Positions 22,703 to 30,372 of a stretch of 46,842 nt of DNA are shown in pieces. The notes beneath the pieces were generated by a model that worked only from the letters and a program-made list of their open reading frames with translations, was not told where the DNA came from and ran no database searches. Each line of letters opens with the position of its first letter. Position 1 is the stretch's first letter. The stretch is from contig JANXBA010000018.1 of assembly GCA_025062075.1 (NCBI GenBank), forward strand, positions 1 to 46,842, in the 5' to 3' direction. This DNA comes from Aquificaceae bacterium. GTDB lineage: Bacteria > Aquificota > Aquificia > Aquificales > Aquificaceae. A program made the translations under genes and the position numbers.

Positions 22703-23904
22703 CAGCCAGTGGCATTCTGCTGGGCCTGTGAGAAAATGTTTTGCAACACGCCGTAGAAGAACTCCGCCCTGTCCCGAGGCCCAAAGTTCTGCAGCACCCT
22801 CTCCCTGGCCTTTCTGCCTATCTCCCGGGCCTGCTCTAAGTTTTCAAGGTAGTAAAGTAGCTTTTCCTCTATGTCTGCCCTGTCCAAGGGGAGGTAGTCT
22901 ATCACCTCACTGCCGACGGAGAAAAAGCCCGGTAGAGTGGCGCGCAGGTCAATCAATGGTGCACTCTCCATGTAAGCCACCTCCAAGGGCACAAAGCCTA
23001 TGCCTGTAGGCACTGCGTGAGGAAAGCTCATCAAGGTCATGTAGGACCTTCCCAAGACCTGCAGAGCCTCCTCCCAGCTCTGCACGTTTACGTGCTCGTG
23101 TCCCTGTTTGAGAACTCCTTCAAAAAGGCCCACTATCTTCAGACTTATGCCTTCCAAAAAGCTGAGAATGTACCACCTTTTCTTCGCAGTGGCGTAAAAA
23201 CTGATGTCGTTGAGCAGTCTGTAGTAGCCCTGCGGGTTTTCCTGCTTCCACTTGGTAAACTCTTCCTGAAAGCTCTGGTTGAACATGGACAGGATGTAGT
23301 CGCCGGCGTGCAGGAGGTGCACCTCTGGGTTGCGAAAGAGAAACTCCGCCACTTCGAAAAAGTAGGCCACAAAGTCCTCCTTGAGGTTGCCTACCACCTG
23401 ACGGGCTACGATGTCGGGGTCTACCACAGGCCCTAAGAAGACCAGCTCTATGTCCTTGTCCTCCGAAGGCTGAGGCATCTGGGCAGGGTCCAAGAAAGGA
23501 GTTATGTAAAAGGTGCCTCTTTCGTGTCCAAGGAACTTCAAGCTCTCCGCATACTTGAGGTCCGTGACCACGGGCAAGAAGTTGTTGACCTGCCTCAGGT
23601 CCAGGAGCGTGGGGAAGTGAAACAGGGGCTCTTCAGTGAAAAGGCTCACATGAACGAACCCAAAAGCGTCTGGCAGGAACAGCCTCTCGCCCTCCCTCTC
23701 TCCGAAGAGAATGCAGGAACCGTTTATGTCCAGGGCAAAGGTGGGAGAGAAGGCAAGAAGCCTGTTGACTACCTCTTGGAGCTCTCCCTCGGAGAGGTCA
23801 AACTCCTCTACCTCCGCACCTTTTTCCCTGAGAAGACTCTTGAAAGCAAAAATGTGCCTGTTTATACCCAGGTCTTTTACCTGCTTTAGAAGGGCTATTC
23901 TCAT
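22702..23904 (-). CDS. Glycosyltransferase-like protein (GT-B/CgeB-like), uncertain
   Basis: A 400-residue soluble protein. The N-terminal third is Rossmann-like (MRIALLKQVKDLGINRHIFA; LLAFSPTFALDINGS; FGFVHVSLFTEEPLFHF). The C-terminal third has the form of a GT-B nucleotide-sugar domain: EEALQVLGRSYMTLMSFPHA, FVPLEVAYMESAPLIDLRA and a C-terminal helix IGRKARERVLQNFGPRDRAE. This layout recalls CgeB-type and related glycosyltransferases, but I see no decisive catalytic motif. An aromatic-rich middle part (ISFYATAKKRWYILSFLEGI) is unusual. TATGAT lies 9 bases before the ATG, without a ribosome site; divergent miaB starts 74 bp away. Confidence 0.5.
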   Translation of the reverse strand: MRIALLKQVKDLGINRHIFAFKSLLREKGAEVEEFDLSEGELQEVVNRLLAFSPTFALDINGSCILFGEREGERLFLPDAFGFVHVSLFTEEPLFHFPTLLDLRQVNNFLPVVTDLKYAESLKFLGHERGTFYITPFLDPAQMPQPSEDKDIELVFLGPVVDPDIVARQVVGNLKEDFVAYFFEVAEFLFRNPEVHLLHAGDYILSMFNQSFQEEFTKWKQENPQGYYRLLNDISFYATAKKRWYILSFLEGISLKIVGLFEGVLKQGHEHVNVQSWEEALQVLGRSYMTLMSFPHAVPTGIGFVPLEVAYMESAPLIDLRATLPGFFSVGSEVIDYLPLDRADIEEKLLYYLENLEQAREIGRKARERVLQNFGPRDRAEFFYGVLQNIFSQAQQNATG

Positions 23905-23978
23905 GACTTTAAAATCATACCACAGGGTCGGTGGGTTTGTGGTTTTTTTACGGGCTGTTGTATAAATTTTTTAACACC

Positions 23979-25289
23979 ATGAAGTACTACATAAAGACCT
24001 TTGGCTGTCAGATGAACTTCAACGACTCGGAGCGGATAAGGGGTATTCTGCAGAGCATAGGCTACGAGCCGGCCCAGAGTTGGGAAGAGGCGGACCTTAT
24101 ACTTCTAAACACCTGCACCATAAGGGAGAAGCCAGACCAGAAGGTCTACTCCCATCTTGGAGAGTACAAAAAGCTAAAGGAGAAAAACCCCAGGGCCCTC
24201 ATAGGCGTGTGCGGATGCCTTGCCCAGAGAATGGGACAAGAACTGGTCCAGAAGGCACCCGTAGTAGACCTCATGTTTTCCAGCTACAACATGCACCAGC
24301 TTCCCGAACTCATTCAGCAGGCGCAGGCAGGCTACAAGGCAATAGCCATACTGGAAGAGCCACCGCAGGACGAGGACCAGCTCTGGGAGTATCCCACGGT
24401 TAGGGACAACCAGTTCTGCGCCTACGTGACTGTCATGAAAGGGTGCGACAAAAACTGCACCTACTGCGTGGTGCCAAAGACCAGAGGTCGTCAGCGCTCC
24501 AGAGCACTGCAGAGCGTGCTCAAAGAGGTGAAAGAGCTGGTCGCAGACGGCGTAAGAGAAATACACCTGCTGGGGCAGAACGTGACCGCCTGGGGACAGG
24601 ACATAGGCCTGCCCTTTGAAGAGCTCCTGTATCGTGTGGCCGAAGTGCCAGGCGTGGAAAGGGTGCGTTTCACCACAGGCCATCCCAGAGACCTCACCGA
24701 GTCCATAGCCAAGGCCATGGGCGAGATACCGCAGGTCTGCCCGCACATCCACCTGCCCGTGCAGGCAGGCTCCAACCGCATCCTAACCCTCATGGACAGA
24801 GGCTACACCAGAGAGGAGTATCTGGAGAAGATAGACATGCTCAGATACTACGTAAAAGGAATAAGCTTTTCTACGGACGTAATCGTGGGCTTTCCTACGG
24901 AGACGGAGGAGGACTTTGAGGACACTCTTGAGGTGCTCAGAAGAGTCAGGTTTGAACAGGTCTTCTCCTTCAAGTACTCCCCAAGACCTGACACGCCTGC
25001 CTACTCCATGCAGGGGCAGGTGCCCGACGAGGTAAAGACTAGCAGGATGGCCAAACTTTTGGAGCTCCAGAAGGGCATACTGGCGGAGATAGCCCTGTCT
25101 TACCAAAACACAGAGCAGGAGGTGCTGGTGGAGAGCTCTGAGGGGGGCAAGCTGGTGGGAAGAACCCGAGGAAACCGCTGGGCGAGCTTTCCCGGCGAGG
25201 AGCACCTTTTGGGCAAGCTGGTAAAGGTCAGGGTGGTAAAGTCTAGGCCCTTCAACATGGAGTGCGAACTCCTGCAGGTTTTAGGCTAA
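23979..25289 (+). CDS. miaB: tRNA-2-methylthio-N6-dimethylallyladenosine synthase MiaB
   Basis: A radical SAM methylthiotransferase that adds a methylthio group to i6A37 of tRNAs reading U-codons. The N-terminal cluster cysteines are in FGCQMNFNDSER, LNTCTIREKPDQ and GVCGCLAQRMG. The radical SAM cluster is GCDKNCTYCVVPKTRGRQRS (about residues 155-174), followed by LLGQNVTAWG and the C-terminal TRAM-like domain. This is the MiaB rather than RimO pattern. The start at 23979 fits the family N-terminus (MKYYIKTFGCQMN). The earlier ATG at 23931 adds unrelated residues. TATAAA (23961-23966) and TTGTGG 18 bases upstream suggest a promoter directly before the start, with no Shine-Dalgarno site. Confidence 0.95.
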   Translation: MKYYIKTFGCQMNFNDSERIRGILQSIGYEPAQSWEEADLILLNTCTIREKPDQKVYSHLGEYKKLKEKNPRALIGVCGCLAQRMGQELVQKAPVVDLMFSSYNMHQLPELIQQAQAGYKAIAILEEPPQDEDQLWEYPTVRDNQFCAYVTVMKGCDKNCTYCVVPKTRGRQRSRALQSVLKEVKELVADGVREIHLLGQNVTAWGQDIGLPFEELLYRVAEVPGVERVRFTTGHPRDLTESIAKAMGEIPQVCPHIHLPVQAGSNRILTLMDRGYTREEYLEKIDMLRYYVKGISFSTDVIVGFPTETEEDFEDTLEVLRRVRFEQVFSFKYSPRPDTPAYSMQGQVPDEVKTSRMAKLLELQKGILAEIALSYQNTEQEVLVESSEGGKLVGRTRGNRWASFPGEEHLLGKLVKVRVVKSRPFNMECELLQVLG

Positions 25290-25341
25290 GGCGGTTGCTA
25301 CCCCCGTGGGCAAGGAGTAAATTTATAGGCGGAGGTTTGCC

Positions 25342-25821
25342 ATGATAGAGATGGTGGTGCACGGCGTGACCCTTGACCCTGTCTCCCAGATGCCCATAGT
25401 GATACTGAAGGCCAAGGACGACGAGGAGATGCTCCTGCCCATATGGATAGGAATCTTTGAGGCGGACAGCATAGTCAGACAGCTACAGAAGGTAGAACCT
25501 CCCCGACCCATGACCTACGAGCTTGCCAAAAACATAATCCAGAGCATGGGGGCAAGGCTGGAAAAGGTAGTCATAAACGACCTCAGAGACAGCACCTACT
25601 ACGCAGAACTCTACATACTCCACGGGAACGACCTCATAGTGGTAGACTCAAGGCCCAGCGACGCCATAAACTTGGCCCTAAGGTTTGAGGTGCCCGTCTT
25701 CGTAGAGGAGAAGGTCTTAGAAAAGTCCAAAGTGCCCAAGCCAGAAGAGGAAGAGGAGAAGGAGAAGCTCAAGGAGTGGTTGGAAAACATAAAGCCCGAA
25801 GACTTTGAGAAGGGCAATTAG
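25342..25821 (+). CDS. DUF151 / bifunctional nuclease (BFN) family protein
   Basis: A 159-residue protein whose first 125 residues match the DUF151 (bifunctional nuclease) domain: MVVHGVTLDPVSQMPIVILK, LLPIWIGIFEADSIV, and VVDSRPSDAINLALRFEVPV. Plant and thermophile members have nuclease activity on DNA and RNA, but in bacteria the role is largely unsettled. The C-terminus is a charged tail rich in Glu/Lys (PEEEEEKEKLKEWLENI). GGAGGT at 25331-25336 gives a normal site for ATG 25342. The preceding 52-base gap after miaB holds a small hairpin (TTGC/GCAA around CCC/GGG, about 25294-25314). It overlaps the convergent dehydrogenase by four bases. Confidence 0.88.
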   Translation: MIEMVVHGVTLDPVSQMPIVILKAKDDEEMLLPIWIGIFEADSIVRQLQKVEPPRPMTYELAKNIIQSMGARLEKVVINDLRDSTYYAELYILHGNDLIVVDSRPSDAINLALRFEVPVFVEEKVLEKSKVPKPEEEEEKEKLKEWLENIKPEDFEKGN

Positions 25822-26852
25822 TGGGAGACGCGTAGCACCACCTTACCGAAGTGCGGAGAGCTCTCCAAGTAGCGGTGGGCCTCCTGAGCTTGCTCTAAAG
25901 AAAAGACTCTGTCCACTACGGGCCTAAGAAGACCCCTTTCAAAGAGCTGGGCAATCTTCATAAGGTCCGCCCTGCGACCCATGTAAACGCCCAAGAGCTC
26001 TATCTCCCGCACGAAGAGCTGTCTTATGTCTATCTGGGCTTGAGAGCCTGTGGTGGTCCCAAAAAAGACCAGCCTACCGCCCCTCTTTAGACACTCCACG
26101 CTCTTCCAAAAGGTGGAAGAGCCCACGTGGTCCACCACCACGTCCACACCCTCCTTGAAGAGCTCTCTCACCCTACTTACCACATCCTCCCGGTAGTGGT
26201 CTATAACCGCATCCGCCCCGAGCTCCAGACACTTGCGCCCCTTGTCCTCAGACCCTACGGTGGCTATCACGTAGGCACCGAAGAGCTTGGCAATCTGTAG
26301 GCTTGCCACCCCCACGCCAGAGGAGCCTCCCCATACGAGCACCCTGTGGTAGGGCTTGAGCTGAGCCTTCTGGACTAAGGCGTTCCACGCGGTCAGAAAG
26401 GTCAGAGGAAAACTGCATGCCTCTTCAAAGGTCAGGTTTTGCGGCTTTCTTATCACGTTTCTGGCTGGCACTTTCACAAACTGGGCGTAGCCACCCTTGG
26501 TCTTCAGACCCAGAATGTCGTATTGCGGGCAGTGGTTGTCCTGACCTGACTGACACTGGTAGCAAAGACCGCAGGAAAGCCCAGGCGCCAGAATCACCTC
26601 CTCGCCCTCCTCTAAGCCCTTCACGAGCCTTCCCACCTTCTCCACCACACCGCTTACGTCCGAGCCCAGTATGTGCGGCAGTTCAGGCTTTACCCGCAGT
26701 GCTCCTTCCCTGACCCATATGTCAAGGTGGTTGAGTGCGACCGCCTTTACCCTTACGAGGACCTCTCCCTCTTCTACCTCGGGCTCTGGGAAGTCTTCCA
26801 CATACCTGAGGTTTTCCGCTCCTCCAAAGGCCTCTAAGACTACCGCCTTCAT
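25818..26852 (-). CDS. Zinc-binding alcohol dehydrogenase family (MDR) oxidoreductase
   Basis: A 344-residue medium-chain dehydrogenase/reductase. It shows the GroES-like domain with the catalytic-zinc-type region ALNHLDIWVREG, structural-zinc cysteines CGLCYQCQSGQDNHC (about residues 94-108), and the NAD(P)-binding Rossmann motif VLVWGGSSGVGVASLQIAKL (about 165-184) followed by VDVVVDHVGSSTFW. The Cys at the usual catalytic-zinc position is replaced by Asn-His in ALNHLD, a variation also found in quinone-reductase and other MDR branches, so the substrate (alcohol, quinone or enoyl compound) is open. It lies last in the tpx-PUR-PepSY run. Confidence 0.82.
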   Translation of the reverse strand: MKAVVLEAFGGAENLRYVEDFPEPEVEEGEVLVRVKAVALNHLDIWVREGALRVKPELPHILGSDVSGVVEKVGRLVKGLEEGEEVILAPGLSCGLCYQCQSGQDNHCPQYDILGLKTKGGYAQFVKVPARNVIRKPQNLTFEEACSFPLTFLTAWNALVQKAQLKPYHRVLVWGGSSGVGVASLQIAKLFGAYVIATVGSEDKGRKCLELGADAVIDHYREDVVSRVRELFKEGVDVVVDHVGSSTFWKSVECLKRGGRLVFFGTTTGSQAQIDIRQLFVREIELLGVYMGRRADLMKIAQLFERGLLRPVVDRVFSLEQAQEAHRYLESSPHFGKVVLRVSH

Positions 26853-26863
26853 GAGCTTTAGGG

Positions 26864-27106
26864 CTACTTTTTGCGGTAGAACCTAAGGAGCTTGCCGTCC
26901 TTGGCGTCTATCAGGGCAGTGCCTTCCTGTCCTCTTACTCTGTAGTAGCACTCTCCTGTCTTCTTGTTTTGGGCGAGCTGGGTGGACTGGACAGTGCCCA
27001 CGTACTGCTTGGCACTGGCTATGGCCTGCTCTATGCTTACGACCGCACCGCACTCAACAGCCAAGGAAACACCTACAACACAGAGGCAAAACAGCCAACC
27101 TTTCAT
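26864..27106 (-). CDS. Small exported PepSY-domain protein
   Basis: An 80-residue periplasmic protein: signal peptide MKGWLFCLCVVGVSLAVECG, then a single PepSY-like domain with SIEQAIASAKQYVGTVQSTQ, CYYRVRGQEGTALIDAKDGK and a basic end LLRFYRKK. PepSY domains inhibit or chaperone secreted enzymes and also occur in metal- or redox-related small proteins; no partner is evident here. AGGGAGGG precedes the ATG. It sits between the PUR protein and the dehydrogenase, with gaps of 16 and 11 bases, so they are probably one operon. Confidence 0.75.
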   Translation of the reverse strand: MKGWLFCLCVVGVSLAVECGAVVSIEQAIASAKQYVGTVQSTQLAQNKKTGECYYRVRGQEGTALIDAKDGKLLRFYRKK

Positions 27107-27122
27107 GACAGTCCCTCCCTTG

Positions 27123-27332
27123 TTAGGCCTCTCGCATCTTGCCGACTGCTTCCTGCAGTGCGGACACGAAGTCTTCCAACCTGTCTTTGAAAACCATGAG
27201 GCGGTTACGCTTGTCCTCCGTCTGCTCTGTTATCACTAGGTAAGTGCTCCCGTCCCTACCCTTCTTTACGTCAAAGAAGTAGGTTCTCCTACCTGCGCTG
27301 AGTTTTCTGGAGAACAGCCTCTCCTTCTCCAC
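27123..27332 (-). CDS. PUR-domain (DUF3276, Pur-alpha-like) nucleic-acid-binding protein
   Basis: A 69-residue protein made of a single PUR repeat: EKERLFSRKLSAGRRTYFFD, then GRDGSTYLVITEQTED and a C-terminal helix DRLEDFVSALQEAVGKM. Bacterial PUR proteins such as those of Borrelia and Bacteroidetes dimerise into a Whirly-like fold that binds single-stranded DNA/RNA. The start is placed at GTG 27332 because AGAGGAGG lies seven bases upstream; the longer frame from 27368 would run through the intercistronic hairpin. It follows tpx. Confidence 0.8.
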   Translation of the reverse strand: MEKERLFSRKLSAGRRTYFFDVKKGRDGSTYLVITEQTEDKRNRLMVFKDRLEDFVSALQEAVGKMREA

Positions 27333-27349
27333 GGCTTGACCTCCTCTTA

Positions 27350-27366
27350 GGGGGGTGCGCCCCCCC
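27350..27366 (-). repeat. Perfect GC hairpin between tpx and the PUR gene
   Basis: On the minus strand GGGGGG-CGCA-CCCCCC forms a 6-bp GC stem nine bases after the tpx stop and immediately before the ribosome site of the PUR gene. It has no T-run after it (TAAGAGG), so it may be a 3'-end stabiliser or partial terminator. It is comparable to the soxX-soxB hairpin. Confidence 0.5.
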
Positions 27367-27375
27367 AAACAGCCC

Positions 27376-27885
27376 CTACAAGAGCTCCTTTACCTTTGCC
27401 ACCACCTCGTCGTAGTTAGGCTCTTGCGTTATCTCAGGCACCAGCTGGATGTAGGCAATTTTGCCCTCCCTGTCCACCACGAAGACCGCCCGGGCAAGTA
27501 TGCCCTTGAGAGCTCCCTCCGCCAACACTACTCCGTACTTCTCCATGTCTCTGTAGCGGAAGTCGGAGGCCACTATCACGTTGCCTATGTTAAAGCTGTC
27601 GCAGAACCTCTTCTGGGCAAAGGGAAGGTCCATGGAGATGACGCACACTGCCACGCCTTCCATGCCTGCCATGAGCTCGTTGAACTTTTTTGTCTCCGCT
27701 TCGCACACGGGCGTGTCCAGAGAGGGCACAGTTACGATAACCTGCACTTTGTCGCTGGGACCTCCCACCTTTACCTCTTGCAGGTCCTTGGTGACCACAT
27801 AGGCAACAGGTGCCACATCACCCACCTGCAGAGAAGGTCCAGAGAGGGCAACAGGGTTGCCTTTTAGGTTTACGGTCTGGGCCAT
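27376..27885 (-). CDS. tpx: Thiol peroxidase Tpx (atypical 2-Cys peroxiredoxin)
   Basis: A 169-residue peroxiredoxin reducing H2O2 and organic peroxides with thioredoxin. The family start VNLKGNPVALSGPSLQVGD is clear. The peroxidatic Cys is in TVPSLDTPVCEAETKKFNEL (about residue 61) and the resolving Cys in FCDSFNIGNVIVASDFRYRD (about 95), with the conserved Arg in ILARAVFVVDREGKI. AAGGAGGT sits eight bases before the ATG. TAAAAT on the minus strand (27921-27916) is a likely -10 with a leader of about 25 bases. It leads the tpx-PUR-PepSY-MDR run and likely protects this microaerophilic lifestyle. Confidence 0.95.
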   Translation of the reverse strand: MAQTVNLKGNPVALSGPSLQVGDVAPVAYVVTKDLQEVKVGGPSDKVQVIVTVPSLDTPVCEAETKKFNELMAGMEGVAVCVISMDLPFAQKRFCDSFNIGNVIVASDFRYRDMEKYGVVLAEGALKGILARAVFVVDREGKIAYIQLVPEITQEPNYDEVVAKVKELL

Positions 27886-27944
27886 GGCACAACCTCCTTG
27901 TAGTTTTTGAGCTTTATTTTAACCGTATTAGGTGGCCACAGGAG

Positions 27945-28253
27945 ATGACCAAAGTCAAAAACCGGCAGGCTACACTTTATGCGGTGCGCGCTCATTTGAA
28001 AAGAAGGCTGGAGGCAATTCTGTGGGGGAGTTTGCTTGCGCTACTTGCCAGACTTATCCTCTGGAGGTTTGGAGGGCGTCCTCTTCTCTCTTTCACCTTT
28101 AGGGTCTACCTTGGGCTTTTGCTCAAAAGAGTTGGAGGGACTTACGAGCTGTTTTTACACCTTCTGGCCTTGGCTCTTGCCTTCCTACTCTGTAGAAAGT
28201 CTTACAATAGAAGGACCTATGCGCTTGCTCGTCGCCACCTCGAACCGCAGTAA
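27945..28253 (+). CDS. Hypothetical small membrane protein
   Basis: An open frame of 102 residues with a basic N-terminus (MTKVKNRQATLYAVRAHLKR) and two hydrophobic segments, LEAILWGSLLALLARLILW (about 22-40) and LFLHLLALALAFLLC (about 71-85), each followed by basic residues. I recognise no family. AGGAG directly abuts the ATG, which is too close for a good site, so another start is possible. Its last 35 bases overlap rdgB in another frame. The hydrophobic pattern and the otherwise empty 330-base gap support a real gene, but not strongly. Confidence 0.42.
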   Translation: MTKVKNRQATLYAVRAHLKRRLEAILWGSLLALLARLILWRFGGRPLLSFTFRVYLGLLLKRVGGTYELFLHLLALALAFLLCRKSYNRRTYALARRHLEPQ

Positions 28254-28827
28254 AAGGGCGGAGCTGGAGAGGCTCTTCCAGGGCTCTGGCATAGAGCTCC
28301 TTGTGCCCCCAAGAGAGCTCTCTGTGGAGGAAAGCGGAGAGAGCTTTTTCCAGAACGCTTACCTGAAGGCAAGGGCCTACTACGAGACCTTTGGGGTGCC
28401 TGCGTTGGCGGAGGACTCGGGTCTGGTGGTGCCTGCCCTTGGAGGCTATCCCGGCATCTACTCCAGCAGGTTCTACCAACTGGAGTGGGGTGGCGTGGAG
28501 AAAGTAGAAACCTCAGAGAAGGAGGCAAACATAAAAAAGCTACTCAGGCTCATGGAGGGCGTGCACGACAGGAGGGCTTACTTTCACAGCTGTGTGGTGC
28601 TTTACATGGGAAACGCAGGTCTGTGGGCGGAGGGCAGGTGCGATGGGGAAGTGCTCGCAGAAGCGCGCGGAGAGGGGGGCTTTGGCTACGACCCTGTCTT
28701 TAGGCCGGAGGGTCACCAGAGGAGCATGGCAGAACTCTCGCCAGAGGAGAAAGACCGCATATCCCACCGGGGGAAGGCGGTCAGAAGGCTCTTGAAGGTC
28801 CTGTGCGGGAAGAGTCTTGAAATTTGA
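28219..28827 (+). CDS. rdgB: dITP/XTP pyrophosphatase (RdgB/Ham1)
   Basis: A 202-residue house-cleaning enzyme that hydrolyses non-canonical purine triphosphates (ITP, dITP, XTP) to monophosphates, keeping them out of DNA. Visible motifs are RLLVATSNRSKRAELERLF (residues 2-20, substrate binding), SFFQNAYLKARAYYETFGVP, ALAEDSGLVVPALGG (about 64-78, catalytic Asp) and GGFGYDPVFRPEG near 153, followed by SHRGKAVRRLL. The start at 28219 has AAGGA and TACAAT upstream. It overlaps the end of the small membrane-protein frame. dnaJ follows 25 bases later. Confidence 0.93.
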   Translation: MRLLVATSNRSKRAELERLFQGSGIELLVPPRELSVEESGESFFQNAYLKARAYYETFGVPALAEDSGLVVPALGGYPGIYSSRFYQLEWGGVEKVETSEKEANIKKLLRLMEGVHDRRAYFHSCVVLYMGNAGLWAEGRCDGEVLAEARGEGGFGYDPVFRPEGHQRSMAELSPEEKDRISHRGKAVRRLLKVLCGKSLEI

Positions 28828-28844
28828 CAAAACCTGACTAAAAT
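28824..28844 (+). promoter_or_regulatory. Promoter elements before dnaJ-hspR
   Basis: TAAAAT (28839-28844) lies 8 bases before the dnaJ ATG, with TTGAAA at 28817-28822 (16-base spacer) over the rdgB stop and a second TTGACA at 28824-28829 too close to be its -35. No Shine-Dalgarno site precedes dnaJ. I looked for the HspR inverted repeat (HAIR, CTTGAGT-N7-ACTCAAG) and found only a partial half-site, CTTGAAA, near 28816. Confidence 0.45.
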
Positions 28845-28852
28845 CTTCTCAC

Positions 28853-29989
28853 ATGGCACAGTCAGCAAAGAGAGACTACTACGAAGTGCTCGGCGTTCCA
28901 AGAAACGCCAGTCAAGAGGACATAAAGAAGGCCTACCGCAGGCTTGCCCGTAAGTACCACCCAGACTTCAACAAAGAGCCAGACGCTCAAGAAAAGTTTA
29001 AAGAGATAAACGAGGCCTACCAAGTGCTCTCCGACCCAGAAAAGCGCAAGCTCTACGACCGGTACGGACATGCCGCCTTCACCGCACAGGCCGGCGGTGC
29101 CTACCAGGAGGCGGTCTACCAAAACGTGGGAGACCTGTTTGAGGAGTTCCTGCGCGGATTTGGGTTTGAGGACATCTTCCAGAGGGCCACGCGGGGCAGA
29201 AGGCGGGAAAGAAGACCCATCAAAGGGGAAGACATCCACCAAACGGTGGAGCTCACGCTGGAGGAGGCCTTCGGCGGTGCGGTGGTGAGCCTCCCTCTGG
29301 TAAGAGAAGTGACCTGCGAAGCGTGCAAAGGTTTAGGCTACGACGTGAGCAAGGGCGAGCGGGTGTGTCCCACCTGCGGAGGAAGAGGGGAGGTGGTCCA
29401 ACGGCAGTTTTTCATGACCATAGCCCAGACCTGCCCCACCTGCGGTGGCGAGGGTGTTATAAGAGAACCCTGTCCAAAGTGTAGGGGCAGAGGTGCAGTC
29501 GCCCAGCGCGAAGAGGTAAAGGTGAAAATCCCCAGGGGCGTGGACACAGGAAGCAGGATAATGGTAGAAGGCAAGGGTCATGCGGGCAGGTTTGGAGGCC
29601 CTCCGGGAGACCTCATAATAACCGTAAAGGTAAAGCCCCACCCGCTCTTTGAAAGACGGGGCAACAACCTTTACTTGGACGTGAACCTAAAGCTCACCGA
29701 GGCGGTGCTGGGGACGGAGATAGAAGTGCCCAAGCTAGAAGGAGGTAAGCTCAAGGTTGAGGTGCCCCCAGGCACCCAAGAGGGTGACACGCTGCGCGTG
29801 GAAGGCCACGGCATGCCTCGTCTGATGTCAGAGGGCAGAGGAGACCTCTTCGTGAGGGTCCACATAGAAGTGCCCAAGCTGGGCTTTTTGGAGAAGCTCT
29901 TCGGCGACGGGAGAAGGCTAAAGCACCTGCTGGAAGAGCTGGACAAGCTACTTCCAGAACCCAAGCGCGTAAGAGAGAGACAGCCATGA
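28853..29989 (+). CDS. dnaJ: Chaperone DnaJ
   Basis: A 378-residue type I Hsp40. The J-domain (residues 1-72) has the HPD motif in [14 protein letters not shown]. The usual Gly/Phe-rich linker is replaced by a longer, less Gly-rich segment ([20 protein letters not shown]). Four zinc-binding CxxCxGxG repeats follow: [32 protein letters not shown] (about residues 149-215). The C-terminal substrate domain includes [20 protein letters not shown] and the dimerisation end. It stimulates DnaK ATPase together with GrpE. Its stop overlaps the hspR ATG (ATGA). Confidence 0.96.
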   Translation: MAQSAKRDYYEVLGVPRNASQEDIKKAYRRLARKYHPDFNKEPDAQEKFKEINEAYQVLSDPEKRKLYDRYGHAAFTAQAGGAYQEAVYQNVGDLFEEFLRGFGFEDIFQRATRGRRRERRPIKGEDIHQTVELTLEEAFGGAVVSLPLVREVTCEACKGLGYDVSKGERVCPTCGGRGEVVQRQFFMTIAQTCPTCGGEGVIREPCPKCRGRGAVAQREEVKVKIPRGVDTGSRIMVEGKGHAGRFGGPPGDLIITVKVKPHPLFERRGNNLYLDVNLKLTEAVLGTEIEVPKLEGGKLKVEVPPGTQEGDTLRVEGHGMPRLMSEGRGDLFVRVHIEVPKLGFLEKLFGDGRRLKHLLEELDKLLPEPKRVRERQP

Positions 29990-30363
29990 AAAAGACCAGA
30001 CTTTACACCATAGGTGTGGTGGCAAGCATGTTCAACATACACCCCCAGACCCTCAGGCTCTACGAGAAGGAAGGGCTCATAAAGCCCACCAGAAGCAGGG
30101 GTAGGACCCGCTACTACACGGAGGAAGACATCCAGAGGCTTGAGCTTATACTCATGCTCAGCAGAGAGCTCGGCGTGAACTTAGCAGGCATAGACATCAT
30201 CTTGCGCATGAGAGAGCAGATTCAGGAGCTCGAGTCTCAACTCCAGAAGCTCCTTGAGTTTATCCAAAGAGAGGTGTCGGAGGCATGCCAGAAGGACGAG
30301 AGCATAAAGTCGATTGTGCTCACCGAAAGAAGGGACCTGCTTAAGAGCATAAGAAAAGGCTAA
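29986..30363 (+). CDS. hspR: MerR-family heat-shock repressor HspR
   Basis: A 125-residue MerR-type regulator: winged helix-turn-helix [20 protein letters not shown] then [20 protein letters not shown] (residues 7-47), followed by a coiled coil ([17 protein letters not shown]) for dimerisation. The small size, lack of a ligand-binding domain and the position directly after dnaJ identify it as HspR, which represses chaperone genes with DnaK as corepressor. It overlaps the dnaJ stop by four bases. The stop codon of hspR overlaps a TAAAAT box that serves hisD. Confidence 0.88.
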   Translation: MKKTRLYTIGVVASMFNIHPQTLRLYEKEGLIKPTRSRGRTRYYTEEDIQRLELILMLSRELGVNLAGIDIILRMREQIQELESQLQKLLEFIQREVSEACQKDESIKSIVLTERRDLLKSIRKG

Positions 30364-30372
30364 AATATCTCC

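Noticed and set aside
28810-28852. HspR operator (HAIR) before dnaJ
   Set aside because: Only a single degenerate half-site CTTGAAA is present; the inverted partner at the right distance is missing.
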